From: JBBIWA01 sp037439425
GTDB taxonomy: Bacteria > Acidobacteriota > Blastocatellia > RBC074
Direction: 5' to 3'
Length of the DNA stretch: 64,000 bases
NCBI GenBank assembly: GCA_037439425.1
Contig: JBBIWA010000014.1
Coordinates: forward strand, 33,892 to 97,891
Under the pieces are notes generated by a model. It was not told the DNA's origin. It searched no databases and saw only the letters and a program-made list of their open reading frames with translations. Below, one piece after another: positions 18,284 to 27,021 of the stretch. The stretch's first letter is position 1. Each line of letters opens with the position of its first letter. The position numbers were made by a program, and so were the translations under genes.

Positions 18284-19312
18284 ATGAATCTCGAACGTTA
18301 CTCGCGACAGATTCTTTTTACTGGGATCGGCTCATCAGGGCAGCAACGGCTGGCGCAGAGTCGCGCCGTCATCATCGGCTGTGGCGCGCTCGGCAGCTTG
18401 CAGGCGGAGATGTTGGCGCGCGCTGGCGTCGGGCATTTGCGGCTGGTGGATCGCGATTTCATCGAAGAATCAAATCTGCAACGCCAGATCATGTTCGAAG
18501 AGCGTGACGTGACGGCAGCCTTGCCCAAAGCCGTTGCTGCCGCCGCGCGCATCAATCGGATCAACTCTGAGATTGCTGTCGAACCGCTGGTCAAAGATGT
18601 CAACTACACAAATGTCGAAGAGCTGATCCGCGATGCTGATGTGGTGCTGGATGGGACAGACAATTTCGAAGTGCGCTATTTGCTCAATGATGCAGCAGTG
18701 AAACTTGGGCTCCCGTGGGTCTATGGCGCAGCCGTCGGCTCCTACGGCCTGCAGATGACCATTCGGCCGCGCTTAACGCCTTGCCTGCGCTGCGTATGGC
18801 CCGATGCGCCACCACCCGGAACTTCACCGACCTGCGACACGGCGGGCGTGATTCTGCCTATCGTCGCTACAGTGGCTTCGTTTCAGGTGGCGGAAGCGCT
18901 CAAGATCTTGACCGGTAGTTTTGAGAAACTGCACGGCACGCTCGTGCAGTTCGATCTCTGGGAGAACACCTTCTCGCAGCTCAGACTCGACGCCGTGCGC
19001 GAAACAGGCCAGTGCCGCACCTGCCAACAAGGCCAATATGATTTTCTCGGTGCGCGAGGCGGTCAATTGGTCACCACTCTCTGCGGGCGTAATGCGGTGC
19101 AGATTACGCCTGCCACCAAGGTCAAGCTGGACTTCAGCCAGTTGGCCGAACAACTGCGCAAGGCGGGTGAGGTCAGTTACAACCGCTACCTTTTGCGATT
19201 TGCAACTGATGGATACGAGATCACCGTCTTTGCTGACGCGCGGAGCATCATCAAGGGGACAGCCGACCCGGCTTTTGCGCGCTCGCTTTATGCTCGCTAC
19301 ATCGGCCTTTGA
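18284..19312 (+). CDS. ThiF/MoeB/HesA-family E1-like adenylyltransferase
   Basis: Activates the C-terminal glycine of a ubiquitin-like sulfur carrier (MoaD or ThiS type) by adenylation, for molybdopterin or thiamin synthesis. The nucleotide site is GCGALGSLQAEMLARAGVG near residue 28, then DRDFIEESNLQRQ near 52 and DGTDNFEVRYLLND near 120. Two CxxC pairs (CLRC near 168 and CRTC near 245) would bind structural zinc. After ~270 there is no rhodanese domain, only a short beta-rich tail. The 342-residue length fits the HesA/MoeB group. No carrier-protein gene is nearby, so which pathway it serves is open. Confidence 0.88.
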   Translation: MNLERYSRQILFTGIGSSGQQRLAQSRAVIIGCGALGSLQAEMLARAGVGHLRLVDRDFIEESNLQRQIMFEERDVTAALPKAVAAAARINRINSEIAVEPLVKDVNYTNVEELIRDADVVLDGTDNFEVRYLLNDAAVKLGLPWVYGAAVGSYGLQMTIRPRLTPCLRCVWPDAPPPGTSPTCDTAGVILPIVATVASFQVAEALKILTGSFEKLHGTLVQFDLWENTFSQLRLDAVRETGQCRTCQQGQYDFLGARGGQLVTTLCGRNAVQITPATKVKLDFSQLAEQLRKAGEVSYNRYLLRFATDGYEITVFADARSIIKGTADPAFARSLYARYIGL

Positions 19313-19327
19313 GCACCGAACTAACCG

Positions 19328-20251
19328 ATGCCAGAAGCTGAGATCACGATTCCCGCCTCAACCTCGAATCTGGGTGCTAGCTTCGATACTTGTGGCCTCG
19401 CGCTTCAGCTCCACCTGCGCCTTACGGTCCAGGAGCGGGCAAATGGTTTTGAAGTCGTCCCCTCCGGCGAAGGCGCAAGCGTAGTGCCGCGCGATGAATC
19501 AAACCTCATTGTCCGCGTCGCGCGCTTTGTGGCCGAAGAGCGCCGCCAGAAGCTTGGTGGCGCGCGTCTGTTAGTTGATAATCAAATACCGCTGCAGCGT
19601 GGTTTGGGCAGCAGCAGCGCCGCCATCCTCGCTGGCATCTCGGTTTATGAAACGCTCTCCGGCGAGCGCCTGAGCGAAGAAGAGCTTTTCAGTTACGCGC
19701 TGCAGTTTGAAGCTCACGGTGATAACCTTGCGCCCAGTCTGCTCGGCGGCCTGGTCGTGGCTTGTGTGGTTGAACGAGCTGGTCTGAGCTCACTTGTCAC
19801 CATCAAACGCGCCTGGCCTGAAGAAGTAAAAATTGTGCTCCTCATCCCGGAGCTCGAACTGGAGACCTCCAGGATGCGCGCCGCCTTGCCCGAAAGTGTG
19901 CCGCTGAGCGATGCGGTCTTCAATCTGCAGCGCGCAGCGCTACTGCAAGCGGCGATCTCGGAACGGCGCTTTGACCTGCTTGGTGAAGCCTTGCGCGACC
20001 GCCTGCACCAACCCTATCGCGCACCGCTGGCGTCTGGGATGAGTGAAGTGCTGAAACTGAATGACGAAACGCATCGCTATCCGGGTTTGCTTGGCGTGGC
20101 AATCAGTGGCGCAGGTTCGACGATGATCGCGCTGGCAACGGAGAATGGCGACGAGATTGCGGCAACGATGAGCGCGCGTTTGGCTGCCTGTGGCGTGCGG
20201 TCGCGAACGTTAGAAGTGAAGGTTGATAATCGCGGGCGAATCGTGAGTTAG
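19328..20251 (+). CDS. thrB: Homoserine kinase
   Basis: A GHMP-family kinase that phosphorylates homoserine to O-phosphohomoserine in threonine synthesis. The N-terminus reads ITIPASTSNLGASFDTCGLAL, the ATP-binding loop PLQRGLGSSSAAILAG lies near 91, and the C-terminal GAGSTMIAL motif near 264. It has 307 residues, normal for ThrB, and starts 15 bases after the E1-like gene, so the two may be co-transcribed. The other threonine genes are not in the window. Confidence 0.93.
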   Translation: MPEAEITIPASTSNLGASFDTCGLALQLHLRLTVQERANGFEVVPSGEGASVVPRDESNLIVRVARFVAEERRQKLGGARLLVDNQIPLQRGLGSSSAAILAGISVYETLSGERLSEEELFSYALQFEAHGDNLAPSLLGGLVVACVVERAGLSSLVTIKRAWPEEVKIVLLIPELELETSRMRAALPESVPLSDAVFNLQRAALLQAAISERRFDLLGEALRDRLHQPYRAPLASGMSEVLKLNDETHRYPGLLGVAISGAGSTMIALATENGDEIAATMSARLAACGVRSRTLEVKVDNRGRIVS

Positions 20252-20434
20252 GCACCACCTTACTCGGAGACCTGTGATGCTTAAGGGAGTGATTACAGTT
20301 TGGCTGGGGGCTGAGGACCAGAAAGCGATTTCCACGCAGCCCCAACAACCCTGCCGCCAGCTGATTGTGGGGGCAGTCTAAAGCAACGGGCAAAGTAAGA
20401 ATTTCTGCCGATGACTCTGAGGGTAGGGCGGCTT

Positions 20435-21550
20435 ATGTCATCACTAACCAAAATCCCGGCAGGCGTCCAGTACTTCTTCGATGACGAAGTGCGGCTGCGA
20501 CGCTACATCGAACGCCAAGCGATGGAAGTGTTCGCCGGTTGGTCGTACGATGAAATCATCCTGCCGATGTTTGATTATCACGATCTGTTCGCGCGCGGGA
20601 TGGGGCTGGAGCGAGCCGAGAAGACCTACCGGTTTGTTGATCGCGATGGCGCACTGCTGGCGCTGCGGCCGGAGCTGACTTCGCTGGTGGCGCGCACCGT
20701 GGCGACGCGCTTTGTGCGCCGCGCGCGCCCGATTCGGTTGTGCTATTCGGGTGAAGTCTTCCGCTACGATGAACCGACCGAACGTGCCTCACGCGAATTT
20801 CATCAACTGGGGATCGAGCATATCGGTCAGGCGAGCGTGGCAGCCGATATCGAGGTCTTGCTGGTTGCAGTGGAAGTGCTTACTGCGCTTGGCCTCACCG
20901 ACTTCAGGATCGCGCTTTCGCACGTGGACTTCTTCAACGGCGTGGCAGCTGCGCTGGATTTGAATCCAACCGATCGCGCCCACTTGCGCGAGTTGATTGA
21001 CCGGCGCAACAGTCAGGCGCTGGATGAATTCTTGCGCGCGCGCGCGCCGCAGGTGGAAGAGGCGCGACGAGAAGGCTTTTGTCGCCTAACTCAGATCGCC
21101 GGCAAGGATGAGGCAATTGCCCGAGCACGCCAGATTCTGCTCAATGAAAGGTCGCGCACGGCGATTGAAAAACTCGCTGAGATCTACGCGACGCTGGCCG
21201 CGCTGGGGCTGGCCGAAAATTTTGATATCGACTTAGGCGACGCCGGCGGGTTGGAGTATTACACGGGCTTAACCTTCAAAGTCTACGTGCCGAATTGGGG
21301 CACCGAGATCGGGAGCGGCGGGCGGTATGACAACCTGATCGGCAACTTCGGTGCCTCAGAGCCGGCCGTCGGCTTCTCTTTTGCATTGGATGGACTAGCT
21401 AGCACGGTGGCGCGATGCGGTCAGCTCGATCGCTGGCGCGCTGAAGAATCTGGCCAAAGCATTCATTTGCAGCAAGACTTTGTCACCGCCTTTCGCCAGG
21501 CGCGCCAACTGCGAGCAGAGAAGAGAAAAGTAAAAATCAGTGACCAGTGA
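20435..21550 (+). CDS. hisZ: ATP phosphoribosyltransferase regulatory subunit
   Basis: A histidyl-tRNA-synthetase-like protein that lacks tRNA charging but is required by the short form of HisG for the first step of histidine synthesis. Class II synthetase-like motifs are visible: RYIERQAMEVFAGWSYDEIILPMFDYHDLF, ALRPELTSLVART near 76, and GGRYDNLIGNFG near 299. The length, ~371 residues, is shorter than true HisRS, and there is no anticodon-binding domain. I prefer ATG 20435, since AGGGTAGGGCGG lies just before it; ATG 20411 is also in frame. It overlaps the hisG reading frame. Confidence 0.92.
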   Translation: MSSLTKIPAGVQYFFDDEVRLRRYIERQAMEVFAGWSYDEIILPMFDYHDLFARGMGLERAEKTYRFVDRDGALLALRPELTSLVARTVATRFVRRARPIRLCYSGEVFRYDEPTERASREFHQLGIEHIGQASVAADIEVLLVAVEVLTALGLTDFRIALSHVDFFNGVAAALDLNPTDRAHLRELIDRRNSQALDEFLRARAPQVEEARREGFCRLTQIAGKDEAIARARQILLNERSRTAIEKLAEIYATLAALGLAENFDIDLGDAGGLEYYTGLTFKVYVPNWGTEIGSGGRYDNLIGNFGASEPAVGFSFALDGLASTVARCGQLDRWRAEESGQSIHLQQDFVTAFRQARQLRAEKRKVKISDQ

Positions 21551-21557
21551 CGTGGAG

Positions 21558-22190
21558 ATGCTGACGATTGCGATTTCCAAAGGACGGCTTCAGGACAAGA
21601 CGCTGGCGCTCTTTGCGCGTGCTGGGATGGCGCTTGAAGAGCAGGCACTGAACTCGCGCCGCTTGCTGATCGGCTCGGCCAGCGGGCGCTGCAACTTTAT
21701 GTTCGTCAAGCCCGCCGATGTCCCAATCTATGTGGAGTACGGCGTTGCCGACGCGGGTGTGTGCGGACGCGACGTGCTGTTGGAATCGCAGGCCAATGTG
21801 CATGAACCGCTCGATTTAAAGCTCGGCCGCTGCCAGATCGCAGTTGCCGGTCGCCGCGAGGTGGTCGGCCAGGACTATAACCTGATGGCGACGGTGCGCG
21901 TAGCGACGAAGTACCCCCACATCACCACGGACTATTTTCAGAGACGGGGCATTCCGATTGAAGTCATCACGCTTGCCGGATCGGTTGAACTGGCACCGCT
22001 GCTGGGTCTGTCAGACCGGATTGTGGACCTGGTGGAGACCGGGCGGACGCTGCGTGAAAACGGACTTGAAGTCATAGATGTGATCACCGAATCAACTGCG
22101 CGATTGATCGTCAATCGCGCCAGCTTCCATCTCAAGCGAATCGAGATCAGCGCGCTGATTGCTGACCTGACGGAAGCGATGAAAAGGTGA
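21558..22190 (+). CDS. hisG: ATP phosphoribosyltransferase, short form
   Basis: Catalyses the first committed step of histidine synthesis, joining ATP and PRPP. At ~210 residues it is the short HisG_S type, lacking the C-terminal regulatory domain and needing HisZ, which is encoded immediately upstream. It begins MLTIAISKGRLQDKTLALFARAG; E-x-G-x-A-D (EYGVADAGVCGRD) is near 61 and the PRPP loop VELAPLLGLSDRIVDLVETGRTL near 149. The start may instead be GTG 21540, which overlaps the hisZ stop by 11 bases. Histidine feedback is expected to act through the HisG-HisZ complex. Confidence 0.94.
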   Translation: MLTIAISKGRLQDKTLALFARAGMALEEQALNSRRLLIGSASGRCNFMFVKPADVPIYVEYGVADAGVCGRDVLLESQANVHEPLDLKLGRCQIAVAGRREVVGQDYNLMATVRVATKYPHITTDYFQRRGIPIEVITLAGSVELAPLLGLSDRIVDLVETGRTLRENGLEVIDVITESTARLIVNRASFHLKRIEISALIADLTEAMKR

Positions 22191-22197
22191 GACCGAG

Positions 22198-23505
22198 ATG
22201 ATCGAGATCATCAAGCTCAGCGGCACTGAGCCTGAAAAGGACCAGAAACTGCAACGCATCTTGAAGCGCGCAAGCGGGCTCGACAGCGAAGTGATGGCCC
22301 GTGCTGAAGCGGTAGTACGCGAGGTTCAAGCGCGTGGCGATGCCGCTTTGCTCGAGTACACGGAGCGCTTTGATCGGGTGAAGCTGACGCCTGAGACTCT
22401 GCTGGTTGGCCGCCAAGTCATCGAAGAGCTGGCAGCACAGGTAAACGAGCCTCTGGTAGCTGCGATGCGCGAAGCGATTACTAATATCCGCCGTTTCCAC
22501 CAACAGCAGATGCAGCACGATTGGGAAATCGAAGCCGGAAACGGGGTGCGGCTGGGACAACGCATTAGCCCGCTTGAAACGGTGGGGATTTACGTGCCCG
22601 GCGGCAGCGCAGCCTATCCTTCCACCGTGATGATGAACGCCGTTCCGGCGCAGGTCGCCGGAGTAAAGCGCATAGTCGTGGCTACGCCGCCCGCTCGCTT
22701 CGTCCAAAATCCAGTCATCGCCGCTGTGCTCAAAGAACTTGGCTTGTTTGAGGTCTACACGGTTGGCGGTGCGCAGGCCATCGCTGCACTAGCCTATGGA
22801 ACTGAGACCATCCCGCGGGTTGATAAAATCGTCGGCCCCGGTAATCAATATGTCGCGGCGGCGAAAAAACTCGTCTATGGCGTGGTCGATATTGATTCGC
22901 TGGCCGGGCCGAGCGAGATCGTGATCATCGCTGACGATACGGCACGCGCTGATTTTGTAGCTGCCGACTTGCTATCTCAGGCCGAGCACTCAGAAGATGC
23001 AGCAGCTATTCTGATTACACCGAGCGAAAGCCTGGCCACCGCAGTGCGCGATGAGATCATCAAGCAAACTGCCACGCTGTCGCGCGAAGCGATCATCAAG
23101 CGCTCCCTGGCTGATTACGGCGCATTGATCATAGTGGATTCACTTGATAAGGCCTGCGCCCTAGCTGACCGGATGGCGCCGGAGCATATCGAGGTGATGA
23201 CAGCGGACAGTGAAGCAACAGCAGCGTGTTTGCGCCACGTTGGCGCCATCTTCATCGGCACCTATTCGCCGGAGCCGGTCGGCGATTACTTTGCCGGAAC
23301 AAACCATGTACTGCCTACGGGCGGCACGGCGCGCTTCGCTTCTGCGCTGGGCGTTTATGATTTTCTGAAACGGACAAGCATCATTCGTTATACGCGTGCT
23401 GAACTGCTGCGCACTGCTGCAGCCATCGATCTGCTTGCCCGAGCCGAGGGTTTTGATGCCCACGCGCGATCGGCAACCATCAGAGTTGAAGATAGTAGTC
23501 AGTAA
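22198..23505 (+). CDS. hisD: Histidinol dehydrogenase
   Basis: A zinc- and NAD-dependent enzyme oxidising L-histidinol to histidine in two steps. Recognisable blocks are ETVGIYVPGGSAAYPSTVMMNAVPAQVAGV near 125, the GNQYVAAAKKLVYG and DSLAGPSEI segment near 214-240, LSQAEHSEDAAAIL near 260, and the catalytic MAPEHIEV with GDYFAGTNHVLPTGGTARF near 360. The length of 435 is typical. It starts 7 bases after hisG, so it is certainly in the same operon. Confidence 0.97.
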   Translation: MIEIIKLSGTEPEKDQKLQRILKRASGLDSEVMARAEAVVREVQARGDAALLEYTERFDRVKLTPETLLVGRQVIEELAAQVNEPLVAAMREAITNIRRFHQQQMQHDWEIEAGNGVRLGQRISPLETVGIYVPGGSAAYPSTVMMNAVPAQVAGVKRIVVATPPARFVQNPVIAAVLKELGLFEVYTVGGAQAIAALAYGTETIPRVDKIVGPGNQYVAAAKKLVYGVVDIDSLAGPSEIVIIADDTARADFVAADLLSQAEHSEDAAAILITPSESLATAVRDEIIKQTATLSREAIIKRSLADYGALIIVDSLDKACALADRMAPEHIEVMTADSEATAACLRHVGAIFIGTYSPEPVGDYFAGTNHVLPTGGTARFASALGVYDFLKRTSIIRYTRAELLRTAAAIDLLARAEGFDAHARSATIRVEDSSQ

Positions 23506-23555
23506 CAGCAGCCAGCAGGTATTTTCAGCCTCTACTGGCTGCTGACCACTGCTAC
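23495..23555. repeat. CAGCAGCC-word hairpin between hisD and hisC
   Basis: CAGCAGCCAG (23506-23515) and CTGGCTGCTG (23535-23544) pair perfectly. The match extends imperfectly outward on both sides to ~21-base arms, reaching into the last codons of hisD, and the word GTAGTCAGTAAC is echoed as rough repeats on the right. It fills most of the 68-base spacer, and no clear Shine-Dalgarno is left before hisC. Confidence 0.7.
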
Positions 23556-23573
23556 CGCTTACTGATAACTGCT

Positions 23574-24644
23574 ATGCCCTCTGCTCTCGATAAAATTAAG
23601 CCCGAAGTGCGGGCGATCAAAGCCTACACGCTGGCGCCGCTGCGCGCCGAGATCAAGATCAACCAAAACGAGAATCCGTTTGATCTGCCTGCCACTATCA
23701 AGCAAGAGGTGTTGCGGCGGTTACAAGATCGCCCCTGGTCGCGCTATCCAGCATTCGTGCCAACAGAATTGCTGGAAAAGCTGGCGGCGTTCGTGGGCTG
23801 GCGCGCCGATGGGGTGCTGGCCGGCAATGGCTCAAATGAGTTGATTCAGGCGCTGCTCACAGTCACTGTTGGCGAAGCTTCGCGTGTGGTGATCATTGAA
23901 CCGACTTTCACGCTTTATCGTCAATTGGCGACGGTGCTAGGTGGTGAAGTGATCGCAGTTCCGCTCAATGAAAATCTCACCTTCAACATCCCGAAGCTGG
24001 CCAGCAAAGTGGTCGCGAGTAAAGCCGATGTGACCATCATCTGTTCACCTAACAATCCAACGGGCTGTGTGATTGAGCGGCGCGACCTGACTGCCCTGTT
24101 GCGCAATACCGACGGGTTGGTCGTGGTGGACCAGGCTTACGTTGAGTTCGGCGGCGAGGATTTCATCCCACTGCTGAGGGAGCATCAAAACCTGATCGTG
24201 CTGCGCACCTTCTCGAAAGCGATGGCGATGGCCGGGTTGCGAGTCGGCTATCTGCTCGCCTCGCCGGCGCTGGTGGCGGAGATCAACAAGGCGAAGCTGC
24301 CTTACAATCTCAACTTCTTTTCGATGATGGCAGCTGAGGTGGCGATTGAACATTGGGAACTGCTGCGCCCCTTGATCGCCCAGATCATCAGCGAGCGTGA
24401 GCGACTACTGTCCACCTTGCAACAGATCAAAGGGTTGACGCCCATGCCATCAGCGGCTAATTTCTTCCTCGCGCGCACAGCCATTCCGCCCAAAGAGTTG
24501 TTTGAGGCGCTCTATGCGCGTGGTATTCTGGTGCGCGATGTGAGCAATTATCCCATGCTTTCAGACTACATTCGTATCAGTGTGGGGAAGCCGGAAGAGA
24601 ATGACCGGCTGATCTCTGCGCTGCAAGAAATCTTTAGCTCGTGA
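23574..24644 (+). CDS. hisC: Histidinol-phosphate aminotransferase
   Basis: A PLP-dependent fold-type I aminotransferase converting imidazole-acetol phosphate to histidinol phosphate. Visible motifs are NQNENPFDLP near 28, GNGSNELIQALL near 83, SPNNPTG near 156, DQAYVEFG near 185, and the PLP lysine in RTFSKAMAMAGLRVGYLLA near 212. The C-terminal FFLAR and LRDVSNYP-like segments bind substrate. The length of 356 is normal. It lies between hisD and hisB in the same operon, with palindromes on both sides. Confidence 0.95.
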   Translation: MPSALDKIKPEVRAIKAYTLAPLRAEIKINQNENPFDLPATIKQEVLRRLQDRPWSRYPAFVPTELLEKLAAFVGWRADGVLAGNGSNELIQALLTVTVGEASRVVIIEPTFTLYRQLATVLGGEVIAVPLNENLTFNIPKLASKVVASKADVTIICSPNNPTGCVIERRDLTALLRNTDGLVVVDQAYVEFGGEDFIPLLREHQNLIVLRTFSKAMAMAGLRVGYLLASPALVAEINKAKLPYNLNFFSMMAAEVAIEHWELLRPLIAQIISERERLLSTLQQIKGLTPMPSAANFFLARTAIPPKELFEALYARGILVRDVSNYPMLSDYIRISVGKPEENDRLISALQEIFSS

Positions 24645-24700
24645 TGAGCCATGAGTGATGCTCGCCAGGAGGAGTCTCTACTTCACTCCTCACTCATCAC
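24641..24700. repeat. GATGAG/CTCATC-word hairpin between hisC and hisB
   Basis: GTGATGAG at 24641-24648 pairs with CTCATCAC at 24693-24700, and about 14 of 17 positions match when the arms are extended. The words ATGAGTGATG and ACTCCTCACTCATCAC are rough tandem repeats. The left arm contains the hisC stop codon, and hisB starts 8 bases after the right arm. Confidence 0.65.
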
Positions 24701-24708
24701 TTTCTATT

Positions 24709-25296
24709 ATGAAGCGTCAGGCCGAAATCACACGCAAGACCAAAGAGACCGACATCCGCGTTGCCCTGCGGCTGGATGGTGCAGGCGAAGGCCGGATCAG
24801 TTCGGGGATTCCGTTTCTCGATCATATGCTCGAACTGTTTGCACGCCACGGCCTATTCGATCTCGAAGTGGCTTGCAGAGGTGACCTGAGCATTGACGAC
24901 CATCATTCGGTGGAAGACATCGCCATCTGTCTGGGCCGGGCCTTCGCCGAAGCCATAGGTGATAAGCAAGGCATTGTGCGTTTTGGAGCAGCCTATGTGC
25001 CGATGGATGAGGCGTTGGCGCGCGCCGTGGTAGACCTGTCAGGGCGCGCCTATCTGGTCTATCACGTCAAGAACACGCGCAGCAAGATCGGGACTTTTTC
25101 GACCGAGCTGGCCGAACATTTCTGGCATTCGTTCGCCGAGCAGTGCAAATGTAATCTGCATATCGAGGTCTTCTACGGGCGCAATCAGCACCATATCCTC
25201 GAAGCAGTCTTCAAAGCCACAGCGCGCGCGCTTTCTCAAGCAGTGAAGATGGATGAACGGATTAAGGGTGTGATGTCAACTAAGGGAACCCTATAA
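24709..25296 (+). CDS. hisB: Imidazoleglycerol-phosphate dehydratase
   Basis: Dehydrates imidazole-glycerol phosphate to imidazole-acetol phosphate. A monofunctional 195-residue enzyme with the paired manganese-binding motifs: FLDHMLELFARHGLFDL near 39 with DDHHSVEDIAI near 65, and HFWHSFAEQ near 138 with NQHHILEAVFKATARAL near 162. I take ATG 24709, giving MKRQAEITRKTKETDI as usual; an in-frame ATG at 24655 would put the start inside the preceding hairpin. There is no phosphatase domain, so a separate HisN-type enzyme is needed. Confidence 0.96.
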   Translation: MKRQAEITRKTKETDIRVALRLDGAGEGRISSGIPFLDHMLELFARHGLFDLEVACRGDLSIDDHHSVEDIAICLGRAFAEAIGDKQGIVRFGAAYVPMDEALARAVVDLSGRAYLVYHVKNTRSKIGTFSTELAEHFWHSFAEQCKCNLHIEVFYGRNQHHILEAVFKATARALSQAVKMDERIKGVMSTKGTL

Positions 25297-25315
25297 ATTG
25301 CCTGCGAAGAGCAAA

Positions 25316-25918
25316 ATGTCTATCGCGATCATTGATTACGGGGTCGGGAACCTGCGCAGCGTGGAGAAAGCATTCACCTCGCAAGGCATCCCGGCAGTGG
25401 TAAGCAGCGACGAGAAAGTTCTGCGTGCGGCAGACAAGTTGGTGCTGCCCGGCGTAGGCGCATTCGCAGCGTGCATGCAGGGGCTGCAAGAGCGCGGCTT
25501 CGATGAGCTGGTGATCGCAGCCGCTAACTCAGGCAAGCCCATCCTCGGGCTGTGCGTTGGCTTGCAGATGCTCTTTGATGAAGGGCAAGAGTTCGGCCTG
25601 CATCGCGGGCTGGGCCTGTTGCCGGGCCGTGTGGTGCGCTTTCCTGAAGGCGTGCGCGTGCCGCACGTCGGCTGGAATCAGGTCGCTATCAAACGCCCTC
25701 ATCCGATCTTCCGCGACCTGCCTGATCAATCATTCTTCTACTTTGTGCACTCCTACTACGTTGAACCGGTGGACGAAACGTGTGTGCTCGGTGAAACCGA
25801 GTATGAATCTTGCTTCGCTTCCATCTGCAGTCGCGGCAGCGTGATCGGTGTTCAGTTCCATCCAGAGAAGAGCCAAACGGCAGGATTGAAGTTACTCAGA
25901 AATTTTGCCGAGCTGTGA
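25316..25918 (+). CDS. hisH: Imidazole glycerol phosphate synthase, glutaminase subunit
   Basis: A class I glutamine amidotransferase that feeds ammonia to HisF. The catalytic triad is complete: Cys80 in LGLCVGLQMLF, with His182 and Glu184 in VQFHPEKSQ. The N-terminus IAIIDYGVGNLRSVEKAF is diagnostic. I use ATG 25316 (200 residues); a TTG at 25298 is in frame just after hisB and may be the real start. Its partner hisF, and hisA, do not follow: the next gene is an unrelated WG-repeat protein, so the remaining pathway genes must lie elsewhere. Confidence 0.95.
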   Translation: MSIAIIDYGVGNLRSVEKAFTSQGIPAVVSSDEKVLRAADKLVLPGVGAFAACMQGLQERGFDELVIAAANSGKPILGLCVGLQMLFDEGQEFGLHRGLGLLPGRVVRFPEGVRVPHVGWNQVAIKRPHPIFRDLPDQSFFYFVHSYYVEPVDETCVLGETEYESCFASICSRGSVIGVQFHPEKSQTAGLKLLRNFAEL

Positions 25919-25937
25919 CTGGCAAGAGAGCTTTGCT

Positions 25938-26924
25938 ATGACAAAGAGCAGCCTGATGCTCCCAGTCTTGCTTGCCCTCCTAGCTGGCTTATTCGGCGCG
26001 CAAAAGCCAGAGAGAGAGCCAGGCAGATTGTTTCCTGTTATTCAGAATGACCTGTGGGGCTATATAGATCGAACGGGGAAGATCGTCATCCAACCGCAAT
26101 TCGACAGCGCTGGGGACTTCTCCGAAGGGCTGGGGCGCGTCTCTCTTGATGGCCAGTGGGGTTATGTAGACAGAAGCGGGCGGATCGCTATCAAACCACA
26201 GTTTGATGACTATGCCGGCGACTTTTCCGGCGGCTTGGCGCTGGTACGAATTGGCGGCAAGTACGGTTACATTGATCAGACAGGGCAGCTCGTTATCAAA
26301 CCGCAATTCGATGAGGCACTGAACTTTTCTGAACACTTTGCCCCTGTCCGGATCGGCTCCAAGTGGGGCTACATTGCCAAAACCGGCGGTGTGATCTTCC
26401 AGCCACAGTTTGACCGTGCTGAAGTCTTCTCCGAAGCTCTGGCAGCGGTACAAATTGAGGGTAAAGAAGGCTACCTGGATAAAACGGGGAAGCTTGCCAT
26501 CAAACCTCAGTTTGATTTTGCTGGGAATTTCTCCGAAGCGCTGGCCCCGGTGCAGATCGGTGATCGGTGGGGCTATATTGACCGGACCGGAAGAATCGTC
26601 ATTGGGCCTCAGTTTGACGACGCGGGAAATTTTTCCGAAGCGTTGGCCTCAGTGCAGATCGGCGGCAAGTATGGCTACATTAACAAAGCGGGGCAAAGAG
26701 TCATCGCTCCGCAATTTGATCTTGCCGAGGCCTTTTCCGAAGGTCTGGCACGCGTGCACAGGGGCGACCAATGGGGCTACATTGATAAGAGAGGAAAGAT
26801 CCTCATCGAGCCACAATTTGATCAGGCGGGCGACTTCTCCGGAGGGCTGGCACGTGTGGAGCTGGATGACAAGGTGGGCTACATTGACCAAAGAGGAAAG
26901 TTTGTGTGGCCGCTCTCAAACTAG
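25938..26924 (+). CDS. Exported WG-repeat protein
   Basis: A 328-residue protein with a signal peptide (MTKSSLMLPVLLALLAGLFGAQ) followed by eight full and one partial WG-type repeats of ~33-35 residues. Each follows the plan WGYID-x-TG-x-IVI-x-PQFD-x-AGDFSEGLA-x-VQIGG. The repeats are unusually uniform. WG repeats form beta-rich scaffolds with no known enzymatic role; this one is likely periplasmic or on the surface. The ATG at 25938 is 20 bases after hisH and gives the signal peptide; an upstream in-frame start at 25905 overlaps hisH. Its last codons and stop lie in a sequence duplicated at the end of ridA (see 26914-27021). Confidence 0.85.
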   Translation: MTKSSLMLPVLLALLAGLFGAQKPEREPGRLFPVIQNDLWGYIDRTGKIVIQPQFDSAGDFSEGLGRVSLDGQWGYVDRSGRIAIKPQFDDYAGDFSGGLALVRIGGKYGYIDQTGQLVIKPQFDEALNFSEHFAPVRIGSKWGYIAKTGGVIFQPQFDRAEVFSEALAAVQIEGKEGYLDKTGKLAIKPQFDFAGNFSEALAPVQIGDRWGYIDRTGRIVIGPQFDDAGNFSEALASVQIGGKYGYINKAGQRVIAPQFDLAEAFSEGLARVHRGDQWGYIDKRGKILIEPQFDQAGDFSGGLARVELDDKVGYIDQRGKFVWPLSN

Positions 26925-27021
26925 GGCTGTCACGGCGCCCTCTCAGAAAGGCCATGAAAATCGCCGAGCCACTCTCCCTATCTTCTCAAACTAGGGCTGT
27001 AGCGGCGCCTCTTCAGAAAGG
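26914..27021. repeat. 38-bp direct repeat at the convergent ends of the WG and RidA genes
   Basis: TCTCAAACTAGGGCTGT plus about 21 further bases at 26914-26951 recurs at 26984-27021 with only a few differences, offset by 70 bases. Copy 2 contains the stop codon and last residues of RidA (minus strand); copy 1 contains the stop codon of the WG-repeat gene (plus strand). The TAG used by the plus-strand gene and the CTA that is the minus-strand stop are the same motif. Confidence 0.8.

Noticed and set aside
20252..20434. Attenuator or T-box in front of hisZ
   Set aside because: A GGGGCTG/CAGCCCC stem exists near 20310-20345, but there is no run of His codons, no T-box motif and no U-tract.
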